A DNA stretch of 42,339 nt from Microcaldota archaeon (GTDB lineage: Archaea; Micrarchaeota; Micrarchaeia; Micrarchaeales; CABMGC01), in NCBI GenBank assembly GCA_021848025.1, contig JAJZND010000026.1:1-42339 (forward strand), written 5' to 3'. Of the stretch, positions 31,344-39,303 are shown piece by piece. A model generated the notes under the pieces. That model saw only the letters and a program-made list of their open reading frames with translations, did no database searches and was not told the DNA's origin. Within the stretch, counting starts at the first letter, position 1. Each line of letters starts with the position of its first letter. Made by a program: the position numbers and the translations under genes.

Positions 31344-32786
31344 TTAGTAAGACTTAGCGAAGTAAGCTACCGCTTCTGTGTCTTTTCCGCAGACTATGCA
31401 TTTGCCATGCCGCTTTTCGCCGAAAGGTATGACCCTGCTTGTCGCATTTGTATCTTCCTTTATTTTTAACTCGCAGTCAGCGCCAAGGCACCAGTTTATC
31501 TTTACGAATCCTCCCTTTGATTTTATCACTTCCTGTAGCTCCTTATAAGTCTTGGCTTCTGTGATAAAGCTTTTGAGGTTCTCCTTTGCTTTTAGAAAGA
31601 GAGCTGATTGTATTGCTTCTAGAAGCTTAGATGCCTCTTCTTCTAAAGCTGCATGCTTAACCTCCTTTTTCTCTTTTGTATCCCTTCTTACAAGAACAAC
31701 CGTCCCGTTTTTAATATCCTTTGGACCTACTTCTATCCTCAATGGCACTCCTTTCATTTCCCAATCATTGAACTTGTATCCGGGAGTGACATCGTCCCTC
31801 AAATCAAGCTCTAGCCTGAATTTTTGTGACAGCTTGCCCTTCAGTTCTTTTGCAAATTGGGTTACTTCATTTAAACTTTCCTTCTTCATTATTGGTATTA
31901 TGACGATTTGAGTGCTCGCAACCTTCGGCGGCATTATGAGGCCTGAATCATCGCCATGCGTCATTACCAGGGCGCCCAGTAATCTTGTTGAGATTCCCCA
32001 CGAAGTAGTCCATGCAAAATGCTCAAGATTGTCCCTGCCCAGATACTTTACTCCGAATGGCTTTGAGAAATTCTGCCCCAGATTATGCGATGTGCCCATC
32101 TGGATCGCCTTACCGTCCGGCATGATTGATTCTATTGTTGTGGTGTAGTATGCTCCTCCAAATTTTTCAAGCTCGCTTTTTTTACCCGCTATTACCGGTA
32201 TCGCAAGATACTCCTCTGCTATCTTCCGGTAGAAATCAAGTATTAGCATTACTTCCTTGTCTGCTTCCGCTTCGCTTTCATGAGCCGTGTGGCCCTCCTG
32301 CCATAAGAACTCGCTGTTCCTTATAAAGGGCTTGGTGTCTTTGATCTCTGCTCTGAGAACGCTGCACCATTGATTTACAAGTATCGGCAGATCCCTCCAG
32401 CTCCTGAGCCACTTTGAGAAGAAATAGTATATTATTGTCTCGGATGTAGGCCTGATGGCATATTTGTCTGTAAGCTCCTTTTCGCCTTCATGGGTTACCC
32501 AGAATACTTCCGGCACGAAGCTTTTGAAATGCTCCGCTTCTTTGTTAAGCAGGCTTTCTGGAATCAGTAATGGAAAGTAGGCATTTTTATGGCCTGTCTC
32601 CTTTATCATCTTGTCAAATGCTTTCTGCACCTCTTCCCACATGGCATATGAATTTGGGGAGAATACTATGGTTCCATGGACTGGCCCGTACTCAGCAAGG
32701 CCTGACTTGATTACCACCTCAGAATACCAATCTACGAAGTTGCCCGATTTTTTTGCGGTTATCCCTACTTCATTCTTCTCATTCAC
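31344..32786 (-). CDS. proS: Prolyl-tRNA synthetase, archaeal/eukaryal type
   Basis: This 480-residue protein charges tRNA-Pro with proline in the cytoplasm. It shows class II features: VHGTIVFSPNSYAMWE, RPTSETIIYYFFSKW, FIRNSEFLWQEGHTAH (motif 2) and LVMTHGDDSGLIMPP (motif 3). An anticodon-binding domain follows, then the C-terminal zinc-binding domain typical of the archaeal type (CLGADC and CIVCGKD), ending in Tyr as these enzymes do. The ATG at 32786 has an AGGTGA ribosome binding site about nine bases upstream. Downstream lies a 200-base gap with a C9 run before top6B, so the two are probably separate units. Confidence 0.97.
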   Translation of the reverse strand: MNEKNEVGITAKKSGNFVDWYSEVVIKSGLAEYGPVHGTIVFSPNSYAMWEEVQKAFDKMIKETGHKNAYFPLLIPESLLNKEAEHFKSFVPEVFWVTHEGEKELTDKYAIRPTSETIIYYFFSKWLRSWRDLPILVNQWCSVLRAEIKDTKPFIRNSEFLWQEGHTAHESEAEADKEVMLILDFYRKIAEEYLAIPVIAGKKSELEKFGGAYYTTTIESIMPDGKAIQMGTSHNLGQNFSKPFGVKYLGRDNLEHFAWTTSWGISTRLLGALVMTHGDDSGLIMPPKVASTQIVIIPIMKKESLNEVTQFAKELKGKLSQKFRLELDLRDDVTPGYKFNDWEMKGVPLRIEVGPKDIKNGTVVLVRRDTKEKKEVKHAALEEEASKLLEAIQSALFLKAKENLKSFITEAKTYKELQEVIKSKGGFVKINWCLGADCELKIKEDTNATSRVIPFGEKRHGKCIVCGKDTEAVAYFAKSY

Positions 32787-32832
32787 TGATTCACCTAGCT
32801 CATATTCTATTGCCTTCTCTGGATTTATATAT

Positions 32833-33429
32833 TTAGCTTATTACTCCAAGATGCGCAAGCTTAACCCTGAGGCCTTTTATCCCCTTGAACCTTATGCTAT
32901 GGATTCCAATCTTTCTTGCGCTTCTGACATTTTCGATCTTATCATCTATGAAAACTGCTTCTCCAGGCTTTATTTTCATCTTTTTTAGCGCATAGTTGTA
33001 GATTGCAGGGCTAGGCTTTCTTGACTTTATATTACAAGAAGCAAATTTGTAATCAAAATACCATGTCTTCAATAATTTTTTAGTATAAACATACCGGGGT
33101 TTATCTATGTTGGAAAGATATGCTGTTGTATATTTGCCTTTAAGCCTCTTTACAAGGCGTTCCATTTCATGATCTACAGTGACCCTGTCCATATAAAAGG
33201 AGAACCATTTAACTTCATTCCTTTTTATGCCAAGAGCCATAGATACTCCCTTCTCGAAATTATCCAAACTGATTGATCCGCTCTCTAGCTCATGGATCAG
33301 CTTCCCTTCCACCACCTTTCTTATCAGATGTAGGGATCTCTTTGAGAGTTTGTGAAGATATGAATAATACGGGTCATTTGTATAATTCAGAACCACTCCC
33401 CCCAGATCGAAGATTACTGCCTTTATCAT
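32833..33429 (-). CDS. HAD-superfamily phosphatase-like hydrolase
   Basis: This 198-residue protein is a HAD hydrolase with nucleophile motif FDLGGVV (Asp8), an alpha-helical cap, motif II AYLSNID, the Lys region SRKPSPAIYNYAL and acidic motif FIDDKIENVRSA. The second acid of the usual DxD is replaced by Gly (DLG), as in the YihX-like sugar-phosphatase/epoxide-hydrolase branch, so the reaction may differ from standard phosphatases. The substrate cannot be read from the sequence. It lies between proS and the KaiC-like gene on the same strand with about 45-75 bases on each side, possibly within a loose transcription unit. Confidence 0.88.
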   Translation of the reverse strand: MIKAVIFDLGGVVLNYTNDPYYSYLHKLSKRSLHLIRKVVEGKLIHELESGSISLDNFEKGVSMALGIKRNEVKWFSFYMDRVTVDHEMERLVKRLKGKYTTAYLSNIDKPRYVYTKKLLKTWYFDYKFASCNIKSRKPSPAIYNYALKKMKIKPGEAVFIDDKIENVRSARKIGIHSIRFKGIKGLRVKLAHLGVIS

Positions 33430-33505
33430 TTAGTAATTTACCTCTTTACCTAAATCCCAAATTAATGGCTTATGAAGCGCCGGAACTATACTCTGACTTA
33501 TAACT

Positions 33506-34210
33506 TTACTTAAATACATTTAGGCCCTTTGAAGTTATCTCGTAAGGCATCGATGCCTTTACATGGTCGGACTGCCTCATCTTCATTATCTTTATTAGAT
33601 ACTGAGAACTTCCTGAAACGTCCACTTCATGCATTTTTATTATGCCATCGAACATATAAGTACCATATAATCCTGCAGTGGTCTTTCCCAGAGGCCACGC
33701 CGTTTCCAAAGTTACTATGGTATTTATGCCTAGGTTTCTGAAATTTTCTATCATATAGTCTACTGAGCGTGTAAAAACGCGGTCATTGGATGCCAGTGCG
33801 CGCAGTGTTGTTATAGAATCTATTACCAGTATTTTTGATTTATTTGACTGCAATGTTTTATTTATGCCCGCTATGAATACCTGCCAATTTTCCGAAGAAT
33901 TCATGGCATTTATTGTTTCCCTTTCCTCAAGTATTATAAGCTTGCTTTCCAGAAGCTCATTCATATCGTCAAAATACGGAAAAGCACTTTTTATATTCTC
34001 TAGCAGGGAATCGCGTCTTTCCTCAAGTGTTATGAAAGTGCATGGAATATTTATCTTGGCGTTCCTGTACAGGATTTCGAATGAGAGCAGCGTCTTTCCA
34101 GTACCTGCATCGCCCGCTATGAGAACCTGATTTCCCATAGGTATTCCCCCGCTCGTAATTTCGTCCAGTCCGAATATGCCGGTGCTTATCCTATTCTTAC
34201 CCTCTGCCAT
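33506..34210 (-). CDS. KaiC/RadA-like RecA-fold ATPase, single domain
   Basis: This protein has 234 residues. It has the archaeal KaiC-like layout: TGIFGLDEITSGGIPMG, Walker A GDAGTGKT (33-40), the catalytic acidic pair in ITLEERR (Glu63, Glu64), Walker B ILVIDSIT (Asp131) and a C-terminal GTYMFDGIIKMHE stretch. Such single-domain proteins are widespread in archaea. Many probably act as ATP-driven signalling modules, and their partners are often encoded beside them. Here the partner candidate is the duplicated helical protein whose stop lies 50 bases upstream on the same strand. An own promoter is possible in that AT-rich gap. It is not RadA: the length and the lack of an HhH domain argue against it. 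Confidence 0.88.
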   Translation of the reverse strand: MAEGKNRISTGIFGLDEITSGGIPMGNQVLIAGDAGTGKTLLSFEILYRNAKINIPCTFITLEERRDSLLENIKSAFPYFDDMNELLESKLIILEERETINAMNSSENWQVFIAGINKTLQSNKSKILVIDSITTLRALASNDRVFTRSVDYMIENFRNLGINTIVTLETAWPLGKTTAGLYGTYMFDGIIKMHEVDVSGSSQYLIKIMKMRQSDHVKASMPYEITSKGLNVFK

Positions 34211-34260
34211 TCAAATCACTGATAACTATAGTACTATCTCATTAGGAAAGTTAATAAATA

Positions 34261-35220
34261 TTACCCAGTTTTTTGAGGGATCGGCATCTTATTATAGAGT
34301 TCTATGGCATACTTTGCAACCGTATAATCCGGATTTATGTACATTGCACGTATGACGTCGAGTAGGCTCTGTACCTCCGGTTTTCTGCCCACTGCGACAA
34401 GGAAATATATCCCTATTAAGTATATTATGTGATTTTTATAATGAAGAGAAAACAGGCTTCGCATATATTCTTCATTTACCCTCACGTCAATGGCCTCCAG
34501 TAGGCCCTTTATTGAAGGAGTATCTATATTTCTTCCTGCAAATGCAAGAGTGCCTGCGGCTATGATGTAAAGCGCCATGTTTCTGCTTATTTTTATATTT
34601 TCCAATATGCTTTTATCCGTCATGCCCCTTCCGAACTCGGATATTATCAAATTGGTAGTTACTTCTGACGTGCTTTCTATTGCGCGTACCAGTGTCTGTA
34701 AGCGCTTATCCTCTCTTTTCTTAATGTACTCTTTTTCAATCTCCCCATTTTCCAGGCGATTGTGGAAGTCTATTGCAAACCTGGCCAAGGTCGCATCTGG
34801 GCTGGTGCCAAATACTCTTACTACGCGTATGGAATTTTCCATACTAATATCTTTATCCCAGCTTTGTAGGTAGTATATCGATATTAGATAGACCACATAA
34901 TTCTTAAAGTTGAGATAAGTCAATGTGCGGAGTAGATCGTTATCCGGGGTTATATTTACAGCCTCAAGCAGGTTGCCCACCTTATCAATGTCTATGTTCC
35001 TTCCACAAAACAGCAATGCCCCCGATGCAGCCATATATGGGATTAATCTTTCCCTTAGACTGTCATTTACTGCATTGCTATCATATGCCTTCTCCAATTC
35101 GCTTATTATTAAATATGAAATGCCCTTTGACATACTTACAATTATCTTGATAAGTTTGTTGTATATTGCGTCGTATTCTTCCTTAACACCATTGACAGAT
35201 TCGCCATCGCCATTCTGCAT
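34261..35220 (-). CDS. Internally duplicated helical protein with ribosomal-stalk-P1-like motif
   Basis: This 319-residue protein is soluble and all-helical by appearance. It consists of two related halves (about 20-155 and 178-313). Matching blocks are YLIISELEKA with NLIISEFGRG, ALLFCGRNIDIDKVGNLLEA with TLAFAGRNIDTPSIKGLLEA, YLISIYYL with YLIGIYFL, and SPDATLARFAIDF with NPDYTVAKYAIEL. The GRNID...LLEA part has the spacing of the archaeal ribosomal protein P1/L12 dimerisation domain (LL...G..I....V..vLEAAGv). That resemblance is by eye only, and the hydrophobic tails that follow are not P1-like. It precedes the KaiC-like ATPase gene and could be its partner. I do not assign a function. Confidence 0.7.
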   Translation of the reverse strand: MQNGDGESVNGVKEEYDAIYNKLIKIIVSMSKGISYLIISELEKAYDSNAVNDSLRERLIPYMAASGALLFCGRNIDIDKVGNLLEAVNITPDNDLLRTLTYLNFKNYVVYLISIYYLQSWDKDISMENSIRVVRVFGTSPDATLARFAIDFHNRLENGEIEKEYIKKREDKRLQTLVRAIESTSEVTTNLIISEFGRGMTDKSILENIKISRNMALYIIAAGTLAFAGRNIDTPSIKGLLEAIDVRVNEEYMRSLFSLHYKNHIIYLIGIYFLVAVGRKPEVQSLLDVIRAMYINPDYTVAKYAIELYNKMPIPQKTG

Positions 35221-35296
35221 AGTATGAAGTATACTCCAACATTCTTAATACTTTTACATTGCTCGGTGCAATGCAGGTAGAATGTGAGCATAAAGG

Positions 35297-35306
35297 TTTT
35301 TAAACT
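35297..35306 (+). promoter_or_regulatory. TATA-like element of tRNA-Trp
   Basis: An AT-rich TTTTTAAACT element lies about 25-30 bases before the tRNA 5' end at 35328, as expected for archaeal tRNA promoters. Confidence 0.45.
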
Positions 35307-35327
35307 GGGGAATATAATGGATATTGG

Positions 35328-35469
35328 GGGGTTGTTGCGTAACCAGGCAGCGCGGCAGGCTCCAGATATTTATTTTAGGATTGAGCAATGAGCGATGATT
35401 AGAATCTGGAAATAAAAGCTTTGCAATGGAAGTAACCTGCATGTCGGGGTTCAAATCCCCGCAACCCCA
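35328..35469 (+). tRNA. tRNA-Trp (anticodon CCA) with intron
   Basis: The exons fold as a cloverleaf. The acceptor is GGGGTTG/CAACCCC (perfect) and the D arm is GCGT...GCGC with GG in the loop. The anticodon stem is GCAGG/CCTGC and the loop after splicing is CTCCAGA (anticodon CCA). The T arm is CGGGG-TTCAAAT-CCCCG and the base at 73 is A, as in archaeal tRNA-Trp. The halves are 35328-35365 and 35435-35469, separated by a 69-base intron at the canonical 37/38 position. No CCA is encoded. Confidence 0.93.
35366..35434 (+). other. tRNA-Trp intron (69 bases)
   Basis: The intron begins right after G37 and ends right before A38. TGGA at 35427-35430 can pair with TCCA of the anticodon loop close to the 3' splice site, and ATCTGG at 35404-35409 can pair with CCAGAT across the 5' site, so more than one bulge-helix-bulge fold is possible. 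Box C-like CGATGAT occurs inside, but no convincing D box does. Confidence 0.8.
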
Positions 35470-35682
35470 AAGCGCTTCTGCCTCGAAGAAGATGCATCCT
35501 TGATTGAAGCTGCAGATGCCGAATACGGCTCTGTGCAGAATCGGGCTAGCTGCTTTTGCCTTGTAAAACGGCATGACTTTAAGTACGGCATCTCATGCCT
35601 AATTTATTTAGATTATTGCGTTATAACTCAGTTATGAACTATGGTGTGAACGTAGTTAAATTCTTTATGCTGCACTTGTGAT

Positions 35683-36453
35683 ATGATGGCAATAGCCAAC
35701 TTTTACATTACGATAGGCCTTTCCGTAATAATGGGCCTGTCTATTTTCCTGTCGTTTCCACTGGTAATGGACAGGAAAGCAAGCATGAAGCGGTTGCTCT
35801 TGTACAATGCGATAGCCATAGGCATACTTATTTTCCTGCTTATGGATATCTATGGAGATGTAGCGGCAGTCTTTGGCAACGATACGATATCCAACCCGCT
35901 TTTACTGGTCTTCATATCGGGCTTCGTAATCTCTTTTGCCTTTTTTGTACTGCCGAAGGGGAGCCGGGATCCTGCAGAGAATCCACATAGGACCTCGGTG
36001 CTTGCTGCTGCAGGCATAGGATTTCAGAATATAACAGAAGGGCTTGTATTTGGATCTGCAGGCGCAGCCGGGCTCCTCCCGATATATGTGCTTTCTGTTA
36101 TAGGCTTCTCTGCTCAGAATATAACGGAAGGCTTCCCTATTGCTGCACCTCTCTTCGGAAAGCTGGAGAAGACCAGCAAGAAATTCATTGTAGGGGTATT
36201 CTTGCTTGGCGGCTTGCCTACAATAATAGGTACCATCGTAGGGTTGGTATTCTTCTCTACTCTCTTCATTACCTTCTTTGATTCGCTTGCCTGCGCCGCA
36301 ATACTTTACGTAGTGCTGGTGCTCTTTCATGTGAATGTTAATAGGGGCTCGGAGAGTCAAGGAGGAATAAAAAAGTCGATGCTTTACACTTACACAGGCA
36401 TACTAATTGGATTTGTGATCGCTTATGTGCTGAACTATGCCGTTGTAGCCTAA
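35683..36453 (+). CDS. ZIP-family-like metal permease with altered metal-site motifs
   Basis: This 256-residue protein has about eight hydrophobic segments. The core helices carry GFQNITEGLVFG (113-124) and GFSAQNITEGFPIAAPL (141-157), which align with the HNxPEG motifs of helices 4 and 5 of ZIP (ZupT/GufA-type) zinc and iron importers. Both His are Gln here and both Pro are Thr. The loop before them (LPKGSRDPAENPHRTS, 90-105) lacks the His-rich cluster common in ZIPs. The fold assignment is fairly safe, but substrate and direction are not. ATG codons at 35683 and 35686 are both possible; GTGAT lies just upstream. A TATA-like gttaaatt near 35655 suggests its own promoter. Confidence 0.75.
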   Translation: MMAIANFYITIGLSVIMGLSIFLSFPLVMDRKASMKRLLLYNAIAIGILIFLLMDIYGDVAAVFGNDTISNPLLLVFISGFVISFAFFVLPKGSRDPAENPHRTSVLAAAGIGFQNITEGLVFGSAGAAGLLPIYVLSVIGFSAQNITEGFPIAAPLFGKLEKTSKKFIVGVFLLGGLPTIIGTIVGLVFFSTLFITFFDSLACAAILYVVLVLFHVNVNRGSESQGGIKKSMLYTYTGILIGFVIAYVLNYAVVA

Positions 36454-36504
36454 TATATAGATTAATATTACTTCAATTTTTCATATTATAGAAAAGCTGG
36501 TGGA

Positions 36505-36915
36505 ATGAAGAAGGAGTCTAAAAAGCCGTTTATAGGAGTAGCTGGGCTCATAGTCAAAGACGGAAAGGTTTTGCTGGGAAAGAGATTAGGCAAGCACGGC
36601 AGAGGCACATGGGGTCCTCCTGGAGGCAAGCTGGAATTTAATGAGGAATTTGAAGATGCTGTAAAACGTGAAGTACTGGAGGAAACAGGGCTAAAGATAA
36701 AGGTAATCAGATTTGCAGCGGTTACAAATAATATCTTCATGGAGGAACACAAACACTCGATAACTCTTTTCTTCCTGTGCAGGATAACTTCTGGCATATT
36801 GCGCAACAGGGAGCAGGATAAGTGCGAAGAGCTCAGGTGGTTCAGATGGAATCAACTGCCAAAACCCCTCTTCCTGCCTGTCAAAAAGCTATTGGAGCAG
36901 GGATTTTCCCTATAA
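36505..36915 (+). CDS. Nudix hydrolase
   Basis: This 136-residue protein has a complete Nudix box: GKLEFNEEFEDAVKREVLEE then TGL (41-63), with the REVLEE catalytic core. It binds divalent metal and cleaves a nucleoside diphosphate linked to another group. The WGPPGG stretch before the box and the later FFLCRITSG/ELRWFRWNQLP segments resemble MutT/ADP-sugar-type Nudix proteins; CDP- or ADP-linked substrates and house-cleaning of oxidised nucleotides are options the sequence cannot separate. A GGTGG motif sits very close to the ATG. The end converges with tpiA, 21 bases away. Confidence 0.92.
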   Translation: MKKESKKPFIGVAGLIVKDGKVLLGKRLGKHGRGTWGPPGGKLEFNEEFEDAVKREVLEETGLKIKVIRFAAVTNNIFMEEHKHSITLFFLCRITSGILRNREQDKCEELRWFRWNQLPKPLFLPVKKLLEQGFSL

Positions 36916-36936
36916 AACCAGCCACAGGTATTCCTC

Positions 36937-37623
36937 TTATTGCTGCTTACTTGCTTCAAGAATACCAGCCACTAATTCTTCAACCGCACCTTCCACATTT
37001 GCTGCTTTGACTATCCCTGACGCGATAAGTATGCCATCAGTACCCAATTCTATGGCTTTTTTTGCGTCTTCTCTGTTCTTTATACCTGCACCGCAGAGCA
37101 CATGGGTGTACGCAGAGACATCCTTTACTGATTTTACCCCATATTTTATCATCTCGGGCCTTGCAGTAGAGACAGAGATGCCCCCACCTATAAGCTCGGG
37201 AGGCTCTAACGCTATAAAATCAGGCTTTAGCTTTGCCAGCTCGCCTGCCTCTACATCATCTTTAACGCATACGATAGACATTAACAGGTATTTTCTGCAC
37301 AGTTCCACGCATTTTGCTATGTCAGAATGCGGCATTCTCCTCTCCGAATGGTTTATCAGTGAGCCTGCGACCCCGAGTTCCTTGAGTTCCTTTGCCACTA
37401 TGGAGCCGGTAAATGCACCTGTTTCATAAGGATCCACATGTTGCGATAATGTAGAAACTATTTCTGCGCTCTCTCCCAGAAGGGGAAACGGCGGTGCGAC
37501 AAATATTGCAACGCCGTACTTATCAGACAACTTTTTTGCTATTCTTGAAAAGACCAATGCCTTTTTCCCCAAAACTTCATCGTATTTCTTAAGATTAATT
37601 ATTATTACAGGGAGTTTTACCAT
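36937..37623 (-). CDS. tpiA: Triosephosphate isomerase, archaeal short type
   Basis: This 228-residue protein interconverts dihydroxyacetone phosphate and glyceraldehyde 3-phosphate. Catalytic residues are visible: Asn10 and Lys12 in IIINLKKY, His92 in INHSERR and Glu140 in IALEPPELIGG. The phosphate loops GGGIS and CGAGI and the final TDGILIASGIVKA segment also fit. The short length, compared with about 250 for bacterial enzymes, is typical of archaeal TPI, which usually forms tetramers. It shares a divergent promoter gap of 123 bases with gapN, the next enzyme of the path, which suggests joint control. Confidence 0.96.
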   Translation of the reverse strand: MVKLPVIIINLKKYDEVLGKKALVFSRIAKKLSDKYGVAIFVAPPFPLLGESAEIVSTLSQHVDPYETGAFTGSIVAKELKELGVAGSLINHSERRMPHSDIAKCVELCRKYLLMSIVCVKDDVEAGELAKLKPDFIALEPPELIGGGISVSTARPEMIKYGVKSVKDVSAYTHVLCGAGIKNREDAKKAIELGTDGILIASGIVKAANVEGAVEELVAGILEASKQQ

Positions 37624-37746
37624 AGAAACACAGTAATGACTTTATCGCTTGGGTTTTAAAATGCCTAGTGCTGCTTTTGTTGTCAAAGTTTAGTCGGTTC
37701 TTTCCGTTAAAATTATATAAGGCAACTGATTAATTGTATTGATCGT
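37624..37746. promoter_or_regulatory. Divergent tpiA/gapN promoter region
   Basis: On the minus strand, a TTTTAAAAC-type element near 37653-37661 is about 32 bases before the tpiA start. On the plus strand, AATTATATAA (37711-37720) is about 30 bases before the gapN ATG. Two enzymes acting in sequence on the same metabolite thus fire from one gap. Confidence 0.5.
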
Positions 37747-39207
37747 ATGTCAATTTTTGATTCAATAAGGGATGTAAGAGATGGCAAGGCAGTATACAAA
37801 ACATTGATTGATGGACAATGGATAGAGGCACCGGACACTTTCGTGGTCATGAATCCTGCAGACGGATCGGTTGTTGCAAGAGTGCAGAAATGCGGAAAGG
37901 TCGAGGCGGAAAAAGCCGTCTCTGCAGCATACAATGCCAAATTCATGGTAGCGCATATGCCCGCGTTTGAGAGAGCAGAAATGCTCTCCAGAATGGCCCG
38001 CCTTCTGGGCCAGAACAGCGCGGAGATTAAAGAGATGATATGCAAAGAATCGGGAAAGACTCTTGACCTAGCTGAAGGCGAGGTCAGCTCATCTGTAGAG
38101 AGGTTAGAGCTTGCTGCTGATGAAGCCAGGGATATCAGAGGTGAGATAATAAAAGAAGATATAGTTTCGAGTGGAAAAGGCATGGCGCTTGTCACCAGGC
38201 AGCCTCTTGGTGTCATTCTTGCAATAACTCCATTTAACTATCCCCTCTTTGCGGCCGTATCCAAGATAGCACCTGCCATTGCTGCAGGCAATTCTGTAGT
38301 CATAAAGCCTGCGAGTGCAGACCCCATAAGCCTCTTGATGTTCGGCAAGATCATGCAGGAATCTAAGGCGCCTAACGGCAGCATTAATATAGTGACAGGC
38401 ACCGGATCCGAACTGGGCAACTATCTCAATTCCCATGTGAAAATAGATATGGTGTCTTTTACAGGTAGCAGCGATGCAGGCAAGCGCATTGCAGCTGTGG
38501 CTGGAATGAAAAAGCTCCATCTTGAGCTGGGTGGAAAGGCTTCTGCAATAGTACTTGAGGACTGCAACTTAAGCCAGGCAGTAAGCGAGTGCGTTACCGG
38601 CTCTTTGAAGTTTTACGGCCAGAGATGCGATGCGATAAGCAGGATACTCGTTGTAGAAAGCATAGCAGATAAGTTTGTTGCAGGTGTACTTGAAGAGGTT
38701 AAGAAATGGAAGTTAGGTGATCCTGGAAGTGCCGGCGTATCGATAGGGCCTCTGATAAACGAAAATGCTGCTTCTTTTGTAGAAGAGCTTGTCAATGATG
38801 CTGTGAAGAAGGGCGCAAAGGTATTGTATGGCGGGAAAAAACAAAAATTAGGATACTTCGAGCCTACAGTGCTGGATAATGTTACTGAAGAGATGGATAT
38901 TGCATGGAAGGAGACTTTCGGACCTGTTATTACTATACTCAGGGTTAAAAGCTATGAAGATGCAATGCGGGTTTCAAACAGATCCGACTACGGTCTTGAC
39001 GCATGCATATTCACAAGGGACATAAATAAGGCTATAGAAGCAGGCGAGAATATAGAGGCGGGATCCGTGCATATTAATGGCCATCCTAAACACGGGATTG
39101 GACAGTTTCCGTTTGGTGGCGACAAGAACTCCGGGATAGGCAGGCAGGGGATAAAACACAGCATAGATGAGATGACAAAACTCCATACTATAGTCCTCCA
39201 CTTATAG
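37747..39207 (+). CDS. gapN: Non-phosphorylating glyceraldehyde-3-phosphate dehydrogenase (aldehyde dehydrogenase family)
   Basis: This 486-residue protein is an aldehyde dehydrogenase with ITPFNYPLFAAVSKIAPAIA, the cofactor loop FTGSSDAGK, catalytic Glu260 in LELGGK and catalytic Cys294 in YGQRCDAISR. The GQRCDA context is what archaeal GAPN enzymes show, and the divergent tpiA neighbour supports this role: irreversible oxidation of glyceraldehyde 3-phosphate to 3-phosphoglycerate with NAD(P), bypassing phosphoglycerate kinase. The C-terminal FPFGGDKNSGIGRQG stretch is normal for the family. Another aldehyde substrate, such as succinate semialdehyde or lactaldehyde, cannot be fully excluded. 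It is followed after about 95 bases by the polyamine genes, which have their own TATA. Confidence 0.87.
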   Translation: MSIFDSIRDVRDGKAVYKTLIDGQWIEAPDTFVVMNPADGSVVARVQKCGKVEAEKAVSAAYNAKFMVAHMPAFERAEMLSRMARLLGQNSAEIKEMICKESGKTLDLAEGEVSSSVERLELAADEARDIRGEIIKEDIVSSGKGMALVTRQPLGVILAITPFNYPLFAAVSKIAPAIAAGNSVVIKPASADPISLLMFGKIMQESKAPNGSINIVTGTGSELGNYLNSHVKIDMVSFTGSSDAGKRIAAVAGMKKLHLELGGKASAIVLEDCNLSQAVSECVTGSLKFYGQRCDAISRILVVESIADKFVAGVLEEVKKWKLGDPGSAGVSIGPLINENAASFVEELVNDAVKKGAKVLYGGKKQKLGYFEPTVLDNVTEEMDIAWKETFGPVITILRVKSYEDAMRVSNRSDYGLDACIFTRDINKAIEAGENIEAGSVHINGHPKHGIGQFPFGGDKNSGIGRQGIKHSIDEMTKLHTIVLHL

Positions 39208-39254
39208 CGCCATACGCTTTTACATTATTCGTCGTAAAATATGCGGTAAAATAC

Positions 39255-39268
39255 GATATATTTAATAA
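39255..39268 (+). promoter_or_regulatory. TATA element of the polyamine operon
   Basis: CGATATATTTAATA lies about 40-45 bases before the ATG at 39304 in a very AT-rich gap, giving a short leader of about 10-15 bases. Confidence 0.45.
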
Positions 39269-39303
39269 CTTGTTTTTATTAATTTTGTATTGAGACGAGA
39301 AGA

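Noticed and set aside
35366-35434. Box C/D guide RNA inside the tRNA-Trp intron
   Set aside because: Only a poor C-like box (CGATGAT) is visible and no matching D box; the intron is also short for the known guide-bearing type.
35254-35574. Minus-strand frame across tRNA-Trp
   Set aside because: It overlaps a well-supported intron-containing tRNA.
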